Of a DNA stretch of 64,000 bases, positions 44,200 through 54,458 are shown piece after piece; the first letter of the stretch is position 1; each line of letters opens with the position of its first letter. A program made the position numbers and the translations under genes. Origin of the DNA: Salsuginibacillus halophilus (lineage in GTDB: Bacteria > Bacillota > Bacilli > Bacillales > Marinococcaceae); assembly GCF_003014715.1 (NCBI RefSeq), contig NZ_PYAV01000008.1:62001-126000 (forward strand). The letters are read 5' to 3'. The notes under the pieces are model-generated. The model did not search any database. It was not told the DNA's origin and saw nothing but the letters and a program-made list of their open reading frames with translations.

Positions 44200-44904
44200 A
44201 TGAAAAAATATGTAGTAGGACTAACATTAGCAACAGTATTAGCAGCTTGTGGTGATGGTGACACGGATGTAGATAATGGTGATGGTGAACCGGTGGATGA
44301 CGCTAGCACCGATGAAGAGATGGATGACAACGGTATGGACGATGACGACGATGATGATTTAGATATGGATGACGACGATGACGATGACGACATGGACATG
44401 GACGACGACGATGACGACGATGATGAAGACGATGATGAAGACATGGACGACGATGAAGACATGGATGATAATGATGATGAGTATCTCTCCATGGACGAAG
44501 TTGATGAGTTCGAACTTGAAATTGAATTGAATGATGGTACAGAGTATGAATATGAATTTGAAAATGACGGCGACTATGAGGTAGAAATCGAAAATGATGA
44601 AGAAGAAGAAATGGAAGGCGACGAAGCCCGCGAAGAAATTGAAGAGATGTTTGAAGAAGTAGATTTCTCTTCTGATCGTGATGAGCAGGATATTGAAGAC
44701 GATGTTCTTGAATTCCTTGATATCGATGCTGATGATGTAGACGAGTTTGAACTTGAAATTGAATACGCTGAAGGCGAAGACGTCGATTACGAAGATGAAA
44801 ATGACAACGGCGGATTTGATGACGACGATGACGACGATGATGATGCATTTGACGATGACGACGATGATGACGACGATGATGACGATGATGACGACGATTT
44901 GTAA
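44200..44904 (+). CDS. hyperacidic poly-aspartate lipoprotein with YusW-like domain
   Basis: 234-residue lipoprotein. Signal peptide MKKYVVGLTLATVLAACGDG with lipobox LAAC, so C17 is lipidated and the protein faces outward. Two long Asp-rich tracts (about residues 45-90 and a C-terminal run of some 25 Asp) flank a domain DEFELEIELNDGTEYEYEFENDG, repeated as DEFELEIEYAEGEDVDYE, that resembles YusW-like proteins. The net charge is extremely negative. AAAGGGAGG precedes the ATG. Calcium or other cation binding in the wall is likely but inferred. Confidence 0.75.
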   Translation: MKKYVVGLTLATVLAACGDGDTDVDNGDGEPVDDASTDEEMDDNGMDDDDDDDLDMDDDDDDDDMDMDDDDDDDDEDDDEDMDDDEDMDDNDDEYLSMDEVDEFELEIELNDGTEYEYEFENDGDYEVEIENDEEEEMEGDEAREEIEEMFEEVDFSSDRDEQDIEDDVLEFLDIDADDVDEFELEIEYAEGEDVDYEDENDNGGFDDDDDDDDDAFDDDDDDDDDDDDDDDDL

Positions 44905-44910
44905 ATGAAT

Positions 44911-44947
44911 AAAAAAGGCTGTGGTGTTGATACACCGCAGCCTTTTT
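44911..44947. terminator. terminator after the lipoprotein gene, shared with glvR
   Basis: Arms AAAGGCTGTGGTGT and ACACCGCAGCCTTT with A's before and T's after. Confidence 0.88.
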
Positions 44948-44968
44948 ATGTTTTTTAAAGAATTAAGA

Positions 44969-45715
44969 TCAGACGTTTAAGTATTCTGCAAAATGCCGAA
45001 TCAATGTCTCAATAGCGATATGAAACGGAATGAAAGAGGCCAGGCCAGCGCCTTTTTCAGTCGCTGTTGGGGAGCTTGTGACATAAATTGCTGCAGGGGA
45101 AAGTTGAGCTAGTTTATTGTTTTTTAAATTTGTAATGGAAATAAATTCGATCCCTTTTGCATTCAGTTTTCTGGCTTGCGGTAAAAGCGCTGGTGTGTCT
45201 CCTGACAAGGATACAATGATGATGATGTCTTCGTCAGACATTGAAGGAAACATTGTTTCAAATTCAACTTGATCATGGATAATGGTGACAAAAGTATTGA
45301 CTACTGCAAAGAGTCGCTGGGCTTCTGTTGCGCAGGTTAACTGGGCTGTTCCGCTGCCGTATATAAAAATGCGGCGGGCGGAGACAAGTTTGTTACTCAA
45401 TAACTCAAAATTTGTGTCTGCCAAGTTTTTCATCGTTGCTTCGATATCGTTTGTGAGGATTTCAGTATGGCGGCTTTCTTGCTCAGCCGGCTGGCTCTCC
45501 CATTTTAAGAATACTTTAAATTCGCTATAACCGGCAAAGTTAAGTTTTTTCGTGAGCCGATGGACGGAAGAGCGAGATGTATGACATGCTTCAGCCAACT
45601 GATTGATACTCATCTGACTGCTGGTTGCTTTATGATTTAATACATATTTTAAAATGTGAAGATCATTTTCATTAAATTCATCGTAGTGTTCATTCATGAG
45701 TTCTTCAAGACGCAT
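44969..45715 (-). CDS. glvR: RpiR/MurR family regulator (GlvR/MalR type)
   Basis: 248-residue regulator with an N-terminal RpiR helix-turn-helix (MSINQLAEACHTSRSSVHRLTKKLNFAGYSEFKVFL) and a C-terminal SIS sugar-phosphate domain (FIYGSGTAQLTCATEAQRLF; VSLSGDTPALLPQA). Divergent from glvC-glvA, hence likely the maltose activator equivalent to B. subtilis GlvR. ATG at 45715 follows GAAGGAG. Ligand presumably maltose 6-phosphate or an isomer. Confidence 0.88.
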   Translation of the reverse strand: MRLEELMNEHYDEFNENDLHILKYVLNHKATSSQMSINQLAEACHTSRSSVHRLTKKLNFAGYSEFKVFLKWESQPAEQESRHTEILTNDIEATMKNLADTNFELLSNKLVSARRIFIYGSGTAQLTCATEAQRLFAVVNTFVTIIHDQVEFETMFPSMSDEDIIIIVSLSGDTPALLPQARKLNAKGIEFISITNLKNNKLAQLSPAAIYVTSSPTATEKGAGLASFIPFHIAIETLIRHFAEYLNV

Positions 45716-45838
45716 TGTGATACAGCTCCTTCGATGATCGATCATGCACAATTAGTATACCATGTCCTTTGGGAAAATTCCCGTAGAGTGAAACAATATC
45801 CAGCTTTTTGCACGGATGTCCTTGTTCACCAAAAACGA

Positions 45839-45867
45839 TTGTATCCGCTTTCTTAAACTTCTAAAAT
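45839..45867 (+). promoter_or_regulatory. promoter candidate of glvC-glvA
   Basis: TTGTAT and TAAAAT separated by 17 bases; the -10 abuts the cre site. Confidence 0.5.
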
Positions 45868-45880
45868 GAAATCGTTAACA
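45866..45880 (+). promoter_or_regulatory. cre site (CcpA) upstream of glvC
   Basis: ATGAAATCGTTAACA matches every constrained position of WTGNAANCGNWNNCW. It sits 40 bases before glvC, over the likely start of transcription, where CcpA would repress in glucose. Confidence 0.75.
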
Positions 45881-45920
45881 ACACGAATGAAACTAAGATT
45901 TTAAAGGTGGTGGACATCTA

Positions 45921-47501
45921 ATGAATGCGATTCGGCGGTTCGGGAGTGCAATGATTGTCCCTGTTTTATTGTTCCCGTTTTTCGGTATTATTGTAGGTTT
46001 AGCAACACTATTTAAAAATGAACAAATTATGGGGGCTTTAGCTGATCCCGATCATATTTGGTATCAAATTTGGTCATTGATTGAAGACACGGGCTGGACG
46101 GTATTTACGCATATGGAGCTCGTCTTTGTGATAGGTCTCCCTATATCGTTAGCAAAGAAAGCTTCAGGACGAGCTGTTTTATCAGCTGTAATGGCTTACT
46201 TAATGTTTAACACGTTTATCAGTTCGATTATAGAGTTGTGGGCTCCGGCTTTTAATATTGACCCAACTGATGAAACAGGAATGACAGAAATTGCCGGTAT
46301 TGAAACGTTAGATACAAATATTTTAGGTGCCATCGTCATTTCAGGAATCACCATTTGGCTTCATAACAAGTATTACGATAAGAAACTTCCGGATGCATTA
46401 GGCATTTTCCAAGGTGGTCCTTTTGTTGTCATGCTGTCGTTTTTCGTCATGCTTCCACTTGCATTCTTAACTGCGTGGATTTGGCCGATGGTTCAAGATG
46501 GTATAGCTTCACTACAAGGATTTATGATCGCCTCAGGGTCATTAGGGGTGTGGCTTTTCCACTTCTTAGAACGGATTCTAATTCCAACAGGTCTGCATCA
46601 CTTTATTTATACACCTTTCCAGTTTGGTCCGGCTGTTGTAAATGACGGGATCACTGCAGCCTGGGTGAACAACTTAAGTGAATTTTCCACATCAAGCGAA
46701 CCGCTTGCAGAACAGTGGAATGGCGGAGGATTTCTACTGCAAGGTAACATTAAAATGTTTGGGTCCATCGGGATTGCCTTAGCCATGTATACCACTGCAA
46801 AAGCAGCGAAGAAAAAACAAGTTGGCGCGCTTCTGCTTGCAGCTACACTTACGGCCGTAGTTGCCGGTATCACAGAACCGCTTGAATTTACATTCTTGTT
46901 TATCGCACCACTGTTGTTTGCACTTCACGCTTTTCTCGGTGCAACAATGGTTACGATTCAAAACGCGTTTGGGTTGGTTGGTAACCAAGGTGGCGGTTTA
47001 ATTGAGATCGCTACAACGAACTGGATTCCGCTTGCAGGAAACCATTGGGAAGTCTATCTAGCTCAAATTGTGATTGGTTTGATCTTTACAGTGATTTATT
47101 TCTACTTGTTCCGTTTCTTAATTTTGAAGTTTGATATTGCACTGCCGGGACGAGAAAAGGACGACGAGGGCGAAACGAAGCTTTATACAAAAGAAGATTA
47201 CAAAGCACAAAAAGGCAGCGGTACAAGCGCAGCTGCAACATATGACAATGAATATGATCAAAAAGCAGCGGCTATCCTTGAAGGTCTTGGTGGTACAGAC
47301 AACATTGCTGATATTACAAACTGTGCGACGCGGCTACGTGTGACAGTTGTTGATCCGGAGCAGGTTGCTGATGACCAGTACTTTAAAGATAACAGCGGCG
47401 CACACGGTTTGGTTAAAAGTAACGAAAGTATTCAAGTCATTGTAGGTTTATCGGTACCGCAAGTGCGTGATTCAATTGAATCCTTTATGAATGAAGATTA
47501 A
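45921..47501 (+). CDS. glvC: PTS alpha-glucoside (maltose) transporter subunit IICB
   Basis: Membrane permease (526 aa) that imports and phosphorylates maltose-type sugars. Residues 1 to ~400 are the EIIC domain with about ten helices, including GITEPLEFTFLFIAPLLFALHA; after a linker the EIIB domain carries the phospho-cysteine C468 in DITNCATRLRV. No EIIA domain is present, so phosphate must come from another EIIA (usually EIIA-Glc). AAAGGTGGTGG precedes the ATG; cre and a promoter lie upstream. Confidence 0.93.
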   Translation: MNAIRRFGSAMIVPVLLFPFFGIIVGLATLFKNEQIMGALADPDHIWYQIWSLIEDTGWTVFTHMELVFVIGLPISLAKKASGRAVLSAVMAYLMFNTFISSIIELWAPAFNIDPTDETGMTEIAGIETLDTNILGAIVISGITIWLHNKYYDKKLPDALGIFQGGPFVVMLSFFVMLPLAFLTAWIWPMVQDGIASLQGFMIASGSLGVWLFHFLERILIPTGLHHFIYTPFQFGPAVVNDGITAAWVNNLSEFSTSSEPLAEQWNGGGFLLQGNIKMFGSIGIALAMYTTAKAAKKKQVGALLLAATLTAVVAGITEPLEFTFLFIAPLLFALHAFLGATMVTIQNAFGLVGNQGGGLIEIATTNWIPLAGNHWEVYLAQIVIGLIFTVIYFYLFRFLILKFDIALPGREKDDEGETKLYTKEDYKAQKGSGTSAAATYDNEYDQKAAAILEGLGGTDNIADITNCATRLRVTVVDPEQVADDQYFKDNSGAHGLVKSNESIQVIVGLSVPQVRDSIESFMNED

Positions 47502-47508
47502 TAATTAA

Positions 47509-48849
<1,341 letters not shown>

Positions 48850-48881
48850 TCGTCTTGCTTTAGTGCGTTAACGATCGGTAT

Positions 48882-48925
48882 GAAAAAGGGTTTGGTCATC
48901 GAAAAAGATGATCGAACCCTTTTTG
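48882..48925 (+). terminator. glvCA terminator
   Basis: Arms AAAAGGGTTTGGTCATC and GATGATCGAACCCTTTT then TGTTT. Confidence 0.85.
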
Positions 48926-49109
48926 TTTCTGCAATTAAACCACAATGCGCTAAATGAATCTTTTACATAAGAACATTACTTCTAATATGATTATCCATAC
49001 CTTTATTTAGGTATAAAGAATCATGTTTAAAGTTGGTGTCAGGAGTTCAGCGGGATTTTTTGCTGTGGGGAGGTCGTGTAAAATAAATAACTGTACTTAC
49101 TAAAGCATT

Positions 49110-49136
49110 TAATGTATTTTAAAAGATTGCCGATAC
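49110..49136 (+). promoter_or_regulatory. sigma-D-type promoter of hemAT
   Basis: TAAT and GCCGATAC separated by 15 bases, one mismatch in each box from the sigma-D consensus TAAA-N15-GCCGATAT. The gene downstream is a chemoreceptor, the class normally read by sigma-D. The rest of the 367-base gap shows only the glvA terminator. Confidence 0.7.
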
Positions 49137-49216
49137 AATATGTAAATCAGCTCATATAGGAGATAAGTACGATCTTAAACATAATTTAATATTTTTAGAA
49201 AAAGAGGAGAGCCTAC

Positions 49217-50527
49217 ATGCAATTATTCCGCAGAAAAGAACGAACCGAAGAAGCACAATGGTCGCAGCCGCATCAAGAGCCAAAAATTGATGTTCCAAAA
49301 GAGACGGCTTTACAGCTAGACATGATTCATTTTACACACGAGGATGCTCGCCGACTGCAGCGGCTTCAGCCCATTGTTGAAAAGCATATTACGTCAATTG
49401 TAGATGCGTTTTATCAAAATCTAGATAAGCATAGCGGACTTGAAAAGATTATCGATACCCACAGTTCAAAAGATCGTTTAAAAAAGACGCTGCGCCGTCA
49501 TCTTGTAGAAATGTTTTCCGGTGAAATTGATGAAGCTTTTTTAGAACAGCGGATGACAATTGCAGTTCGTCATGTTCGGATCGGTCTTGAACCTAAATGG
49601 TACTTGGCATCATTTCAAGATTTACAGCAGTCGTTATTTCAAATGATTCGAGACGAAGTACAGGATACAAGTGAAGTGTTTGATCTCATTCAATCGGCTG
49701 GAAAAATTATCGGATTTGAACAACAGCTTGTATTAGAAGCTTACAATGGAGAGCATGAACGTATCCGGCAAGATGACGAAGCAGAAAAAGCAGCGTTAAT
49801 CGAACAAATTTCAGAAGCTTCAAGTCAACTTAGTGCAATTTCCGAAGAAACGAACGCAAAAACAAAGAATGTAGACGCAAAAGCGCAGGCTGCACGGTCT
49901 CACATGCAAAACAGTGCTGAACGTTGTGGTGAAGTTGAACAAATTGCTAAACAGGGAGCAGCGAGTCTGCAGTGCCAGGATGAGTCGGCAAAAACTTTGC
50001 TAGATGAAGTTGAAACCATCCAAAGTGAAGTAACTTCTTTACATCAATCTGCAAAGCAAATACGTGAAGTAATTACAATTGTGGAAGAAATCGCTGAGCA
50101 AACGAATTTGCTGGCACTGAATGCCTCAATTGAAGCGGCGCGTGCTGGTGAAGCAGGTAAAGGATTTGCGATTGTCGCTCAAGAAGTGCGCAAGCTGTCT
50201 GAACAGACGAAAGACTCGGTAGAGCGGGTCAGTTCGCTTGTGAAAACGACAGGTGATCAAACGTCACGTGTGTCTGAAGGTATCAATCATGTAAAAGTAC
50301 AAGTGAAAGAAAGTTCACAAGGTTTAAGCGAAACGAATCGCGCTTTCCATCAAATTGGTTCATCAAGTGAAAGTGCTCGGTCTGTAAGTGAGGAAGTTGA
50401 AGTAGAAATTAATGACCTTTCTTATTATCTTCAAGAAATCGATCAAGCAATGGAAGTACTTGCAAAAGAATCGGAAAGTTTGAGTGCTTCGCTTGACGAA
50501 GTGAGTGAAAGAAGTGCCACCGCTTAA
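49217..50527 (+). CDS. hemAT: globin-coupled aerotaxis transducer HemAT
   Basis: Soluble chemoreceptor (436 aa) that senses oxygen through haem. Residues ~25-190 are a sensor globin; H119 in [15 protein letters not shown] is the expected proximal haem ligand. Residues ~200-436 are a methyl-accepting signalling domain with the conserved hairpin tip [44 protein letters not shown]. No membrane helices. AAAAGAGGAGAG precedes the ATG. Confidence 0.95.
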   Translation: MQLFRRKERTEEAQWSQPHQEPKIDVPKETALQLDMIHFTHEDARRLQRLQPIVEKHITSIVDAFYQNLDKHSGLEKIIDTHSSKDRLKKTLRRHLVEMFSGEIDEAFLEQRMTIAVRHVRIGLEPKWYLASFQDLQQSLFQMIRDEVQDTSEVFDLIQSAGKIIGFEQQLVLEAYNGEHERIRQDDEAEKAALIEQISEASSQLSAISEETNAKTKNVDAKAQAARSHMQNSAERCGEVEQIAKQGAASLQCQDESAKTLLDEVETIQSEVTSLHQSAKQIREVITIVEEIAEQTNLLALNASIEAARAGEAGKGFAIVAQEVRKLSEQTKDSVERVSSLVKTTGDQTSRVSEGINHVKVQVKESSQGLSETNRAFHQIGSSSESARSVSEEVEVEINDLSYYLQEIDQAMEVLAKESESLSASLDEVSERSATA

Positions 50528-50534
50528 AAAAATG

Positions 50535-50575
50535 AAAGAACCGGCCCTCATGTTTCGAGGACCGGTTCTTTTTAC
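50535..50575. terminator. shared terminator of hemAT and the carbonic anhydrase gene
   Basis: Arms AAGAACCGGCCCTC and GAGGACCGGTTCTT followed by TTTAC, between convergent genes. Confidence 0.85.
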
Positions 50576-51132
50576 GTTTCTTCTGTTACCACATCAACAG
50601 CCCCTGTTTCAGGGTGGATAACTAAGCCGTGAACGGCTGTGTCGTCTGGAAGGAGCGGATGCGTTCGGAGGAGTTGTACGCTGTCGCTTACATTCTCCTC
50701 TACGGTTGTAAAGCCGTTCAACCATGCGCCTGCTTGCGCTTCGCTTTCGAACGTATCGGCGATTTGTGCTGCTGTTGAGCTGCGGGATTTTGCTTTTTCC
50801 ACAATGTTACTGCCTTCCATACCAATCATGCCGCAGCCATGATGACCGATCACATAAACTTCTTCAGCCTCAAGCTCATACAGGGCGACTAAAATACTGC
50901 GTACGATGCTATCTTCCAAAGAGGTAACAACTGCACCGGCATTTTTTACAACTTTCGCATCACCATTTTGTAAACCGAGTGCTTTTGGCAGAAGTTCAAT
51001 GAGCCGTGCATCCATGCATGTTAAGATGACAGCTTTTTTATTAGGAAGCTTTGAAGTTAGATATGGCTCGTAAGCCTTTGTTTCGACGAAGTGCCGGTTA
51101 TGCTCGAGCATGGCTTGTAGTTGCTTTGACAT
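50572..51132 (-). CDS. ytiB: beta-class carbonic anhydrase (YtiB type)
   Basis: Zinc enzyme (186 aa) hydrating CO2 to bicarbonate. Zinc ligands C39 in TCMDAR, H97 and C100 in IGHHGCGM; the catalytic pair D41/R43 follows the first cysteine. GAGAGGGGT precedes the ATG. It matches YtiB, which lies near leuS in B. subtilis. With YtoA (37903) the window has two potential carbonic anhydrases of different folds. Confidence 0.92.
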   Translation of the reverse strand: MSKQLQAMLEHNRHFVETKAYEPYLTSKLPNKKAVILTCMDARLIELLPKALGLQNGDAKVVKNAGAVVTSLEDSIVRSILVALYELEAEEVYVIGHHGCGMIGMEGSNIVEKAKSRSSTAAQIADTFESEAQAGAWLNGFTTVEENVSDSVQLLRTHPLLPDDTAVHGLVIHPETGAVDVVTEET

Positions 51133-51211
51133 ACGTGTACCCCTCTCATGAATAAAATTTTCATTGACTTTTATTTTACTAAAGAGGGAGCATTGTTGCT
51201 AGTCCACCGAT

Positions 51212-51886
51212 TTAATTGACGGTTTCTGGTGTATATTCACTACCAGCTTCTACAGTTTCAGCATTGGCAATGGCCTGTTCATGAAATTCCGGAAAAATGA
51301 AGACGAGTTTTTCATGCCAAAACTGAATCACCGGCCCTAGTAATACTGTGATGACTAATGTACCCCAACCGACAGGGCCACCGACGAGCAAGCCAGCAGT
51401 GGCGGCTCCAGCGGCTACAATTGTCTGTGAAATGCCAAGGCCGATATTAAACCGCTCGCTGACCGCGAGAAACAGCTGGTCTACAGGTGCGCGTGGGAAC
51501 ATCGGCAGGATATAAAGCGCGACACCGAGTCCGATAGCAAGCAGGCCGCCTGAAAACATACCAAGCTGCATGTAAAACGGGGCAGCGGCCATGTTCAAGC
51601 CACCAAAAACAACCTCAAGCCAAAAATCATAAACAAAACTTTCTAAAACTAACGGAATTAACGCCGCTACTTCTGGACGGGCTCCCATAAGGCGAGCGTT
51701 CACAAAAATAAAGATAAATTGAAACAGTCCATACCAAAAGCCTGCAGTTAGTGCGACGTTTTCAGATAAGCCTACAAATAAAGCGGACCAAAACCCGGTT
51801 CCAAGCGTTGAATAAATTACTAATGCAACCCCGAAAAAGTTGATCATCATTCCTAGACTGTAAACAAGTATACGAGAAAAAAGCAT
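51212..51886 (-). CDS. YczE-like integral membrane protein
   Basis: 224-residue membrane protein, about five or six helices, of the YczE/YitT-like family whose function is poorly known. Recognised by RILVYSLGMMINFFGVALVIYSTLGTGFWSALFVGLS and FPRAPVDQLFLAVSERF. The ATG at 51886 lies nine bases after AGGAGGTGA; a GTG two codons upstream is too close. Its own promoter and an unusual inverted repeat lie upstream. Confidence 0.7.
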   Translation of the reverse strand: MLFSRILVYSLGMMINFFGVALVIYSTLGTGFWSALFVGLSENVALTAGFWYGLFQFIFIFVNARLMGARPEVAALIPLVLESFVYDFWLEVVFGGLNMAAAPFYMQLGMFSGGLLAIGLGVALYILPMFPRAPVDQLFLAVSERFNIGLGISQTIVAAGAATAGLLVGGPVGWGTLVITVLLGPVIQFWHEKLVFIFPEFHEQAIANAETVEAGSEYTPETVN

Positions 51887-51964
51887 GAACACTCACCTCC
51901 TAATGAGATATATATTGTTGAATTAAATTCATGAATCTTGAGCGCTTCTTACGATGCCTTAGAA

Positions 51965-51994
51965 ATTCTAATACGTTCTCATACCTTTTGACAA
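51965..51994 (-). promoter_or_regulatory. sigma-A promoter of the YczE-like gene
   Basis: Minus-strand TTGTCA and TAGAAT spaced by 18 bases, about 80 bases before the start. Confidence 0.55.
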
Positions 51995-52003
51995 CACGTT
52001 TTG

Positions 52004-52019
52004 TACAAAAAATTTTGTA
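52004..52019. promoter_or_regulatory. perfect AT-rich inverted repeat next to the YczE-like promoter
   Basis: TACAAAA-AA-TTTTGTA, perfect 7-bp arms, nine bases upstream of the -35 box. Possible regulator-binding site; identity unknown. Confidence 0.45.
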
Positions 52020-52051
52020 TAGTGTAAAGTCGGAAAATTCGTGGAACATAA

Positions 52052-52083
52052 AAAAACAGCCCAGCTTGAAAAGCAGGCTGTTC
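52052..52083 (-). terminator. mnmM terminator
   Basis: Minus-strand arms AACAGCCTGCTT and AAGCTGGGCTGTT followed by T's. Confidence 0.8.
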
Positions 52084-52170
52084 GTGTATGATTAATCCCT
52101 TTTTTGTAATGTAGGGTCATTATGTTTGAAAGATGGCGCTTTGCTGAACGATTCAAACAAGCTTTTTGCT

Positions 52171-52743
52171 TCAGCGTTTTTGTAAGGCGAGTAAAAACGG
52201 TGGATTGTTCCGTTGATTAATATAACCGTAGCGGGCGACGTGTACTTCTTCTTGATGTAGGTTTTCCACGTAGTTGAGTAGTTCATCACGCTCCAATGCC
52301 CCTTCTGGATGGCCGTGATACACAACAATTAAAATTAAAGTTTCTTTTTTTGTATGAGCAAGCAGCTGCTTTAAGGCGGCAATGGTAGAGTCACTGCTTG
52401 TCACAATCGATTTGTCACTACCTGGCATGTAGCCAAGGTTAAAAACAGCCGCGCGCACTTTTGTTAACTCGGTTGGGCCGAGCTTCCTTACCATGTCAGC
52501 GTGACTAACTGCATGAAGTTCGATGTTTTCTAATACTTCGTGATCCACTGCTCTTTTCCGGGTTGCTTCGATCGCAGCTTCCTGAACATCAAAGCTGTGC
52601 ACCCGTCCTTTTGGTTTCACAAGATCAGCTAAAAAAACGGTGTCATGACCTTTTCCGGCGGTGGCATCGAGCGCCGTATCTCCAGATAGCAAATGTTGAG
52701 AGAGCAGGTGGCGTACAAAGGGGAGTATCTGATACAGAGTCAA
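52171..52743 (-). CDS. mnmM: SAM-dependent methyltransferase YtqB/MnmM
   Basis: 190-residue Rossmann methyltransferase. SAM loop TALDATAGKGHDTVFLADL and NLGYMPGSDKSIVT are family hallmarks. B. subtilis YtqB, now MnmM, adds the methyl group that completes the 5-methylaminomethyl-2-thiouridine wobble base in some tRNAs. TTG start at 52743 with GAGAGGAAAG at eight bases; no ATG fits. The usual partner ytqA (radical SAM) is not next to it. Divergent from yttB. Confidence 0.85.
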   Translation of the reverse strand: MTLYQILPFVRHLLSQHLLSGDTALDATAGKGHDTVFLADLVKPKGRVHSFDVQEAAIEATRKRAVDHEVLENIELHAVSHADMVRKLGPTELTKVRAAVFNLGYMPGSDKSIVTSSDSTIAALKQLLAHTKKETLILIVVYHGHPEGALERDELLNYVENLHQEEVHVARYGYINQRNNPPFLLALQKR

Positions 52744-52877
52744 AGCGTCATCTTTCCTCTCCAGTAAATTTACAGCATTATTATAGCATAAAAATTTTCA
52801 TAACAAATTTCCGATTGTATGAGCGGCTGAACTCCTCTACAATTAATTCGGGTATCGAAAAGAGAGGAGGTGCGGCT

Positions 52878-54077
52878 GTGCCAAAAATTTTATGGTTAAT
52901 TATTTTAGGAATGGCTGTTAACGTAACGGCAGTATCGTTTCTCTGGCCGATGAATACAATCTTTATCCATCAAGAACTCGGTCAGCCGCTCGCAGCAGCA
53001 GGTATTGTACTGATGTTTAATGCTGGTGCCGGCGTAATCGGTAATTTAATCGGCGGCCGGCTGTTTGATAGGATCGGTGGATATTGGACGATTCTTCTTG
53101 GGCTTGGGATAGCTTTAATAAGCGCTGTACTTTTAGCGTTTTTCCATAGTTATTATCAATATATCGCTTTTCTTGCCGGGATTGGTTTTGGAGGCGGCAT
53201 GACGTTTCCGGCCTTTTATGCGATGGCGGGAAATGTCTGGCCTGAAGGTGGTCGGCGTCCGTTTAACGCCATTTATGTTGCGCAAAATGTTGGCGTTGCT
53301 TCCGGTACGGCCATGGCCGGGGTCGTTGCATCCATTGAGATGGACTACATCTTTTTTGCCAATGCTTTAAGCTATGTGCTGTTAATATTATTTGCAGCAG
53401 CAGCTTATAAAGGTGTGGAAGTGAAACGGAGCAGCGCTGGTACAGGTGGGCTGCAGGAAGCAGCAGGTTCACAGAAATACCGGTTAAAAGCTTTGTTCAT
53501 TTTATGCGGCGGTTTTATCATTTGCTGGATTGCGTATGTGCAGTGGCAGTCCAACGTATCGGTTCATATACAAAGTTTAGGCATTCCTCTGTCTAGTTAC
53601 AGTGTGCTTTGGACCATTAATGGCGCAATGATCGTTTTGATGCAGCCAATCATGGCTTTTGTCGTGCGGCGATGGGTCACCTCACTGAAAGGGCAGCTGT
53701 ATACAGGGGTTACAATCTTTGTGATCTCCTTTGCTGTGTTGTCACAGGCGGAAGTGTTTGCTGGGTTTTTAGCAGCGATGATCATTTTAACAATCGGTGA
53801 ACTGTTTGTTTGGCCGGCTGTTCCGACAGTTGCCTATCGTTTGGCGCCGCCCGGCAAGGAAGGATCGTATCAAGGACTCGTCAATAGTGTAGCTACCGGC
53901 GGTCGTATGATCGGTCCGTTGTTTGGCGGGGTCATTGTTGATGCGTTTGGCATGGGCGTATTGTTTTACGTACTTTTGGCTACGTTTGGAATAGCGTTCT
54001 TATGTGTTGCCCTGTTTGACCGTCCGTTAAAAAGGCATGGCGAAACCGTTGAGAGGGATGCAGAACAGGCGGCTTAA
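52878..54077 (+). CDS. yttB: MFS transporter (YttB type)
   Basis: Twelve-helix major facilitator transporter (399 aa). Motif A-like GNLIGGRLFDRIGGYW lies between helices 2 and 3. GTG at 52878 is the start, with GAGGAGG at seven bases; the frame is open 105 codons further upstream across mnmM and is not coding there. Substrate unknown, drug or sugar export likely from family. Same neighbour order (ytqB, yttB, leuS) as in B. subtilis. Confidence 0.88.
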   Translation: MPKILWLIILGMAVNVTAVSFLWPMNTIFIHQELGQPLAAAGIVLMFNAGAGVIGNLIGGRLFDRIGGYWTILLGLGIALISAVLLAFFHSYYQYIAFLAGIGFGGGMTFPAFYAMAGNVWPEGGRRPFNAIYVAQNVGVASGTAMAGVVASIEMDYIFFANALSYVLLILFAAAAYKGVEVKRSSAGTGGLQEAAGSQKYRLKALFILCGGFIICWIAYVQWQSNVSVHIQSLGIPLSSYSVLWTINGAMIVLMQPIMAFVVRRWVTSLKGQLYTGVTIFVISFAVLSQAEVFAGFLAAMIILTIGELFVWPAVPTVAYRLAPPGKEGSYQGLVNSVATGGRMIGPLFGGVIVDAFGMGVLFYVLLATFGIAFLCVALFDRPLKRHGETVERDAEQAA

Positions 54078-54091
54078 AAGCAGGCCGTTTC

Positions 54092-54120
54092 TTGACATTC
54101 GATGACGAAATCTCTACAAT
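54092..54120 (+). promoter_or_regulatory. sigma-A promoter of the leuS T-box transcript
   Basis: TTGACA and TACAAT with 17 bases between; near consensus. Confidence 0.85.
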
Positions 54121-54144
54121 TATTGTGACAATTGGAAAAGAAGC

Positions 54145-54417
54145 GAAACAACGATGACAAGGAGTAGTAAATCATCACCCGGGATGTTAGAGAGCCGGCG
54201 GCAGGTGCAAGTCGGTCGAAGGGGATGTTTGAACTCGCCTGTGGAGTTGCAGTGGTGAAAACGTACAGTTGATAGCTGCTGTCGTGCCCCCGCGTTAAGG
54301 GATTGAGTGAACAGAGCGGCAAATCCGTTTTGTTAATGTGGGTGGTACCGCGGGATTCGTATGCAACGAAACCTCCCGTCCCTAGGCGATGAGCCGGAGG
54401 ATGGGAGGTTTTTTCGT
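54145..54417 (+). promoter_or_regulatory. T-box riboswitch of leuS
   Basis: Leader of about 270 bases. The AGTA element is at AAGGAGTAGTAA, the conserved T-box sequence at GGGTGGTACCGCGG (54340 on), and the terminator has arms AACCTCCCGTCC and GGATGGGAGGTT then TTTTTCG. A likely specifier codon is CTC (Leu) in TTTGAACTCGCC. Uncharged tRNA-Leu should promote antitermination and leuS expression. Confidence 0.92.
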
Positions 54418-54458
54418 ACGTAAACTGAGCAGTTGTTCATTATAAAGGAGGCGTAATG

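Noticed and set aside
44178-44492. Poly-serine frame on the minus strand
   Set aside because: Mirror image of the Asp codon tract of the lipoprotein gene; has no ribosome site and no independent coding character.
44303-44935. 210-codon His/Arg-rich minus-strand frame
   Set aside because: Also a by-product of the Asp/Glu codon repeats on the plus strand.
52092-52328. 78-codon frame overlapping the end of mnmM in another frame
   Set aside because: mnmM matches its family to its stop; the second frame has no family features.
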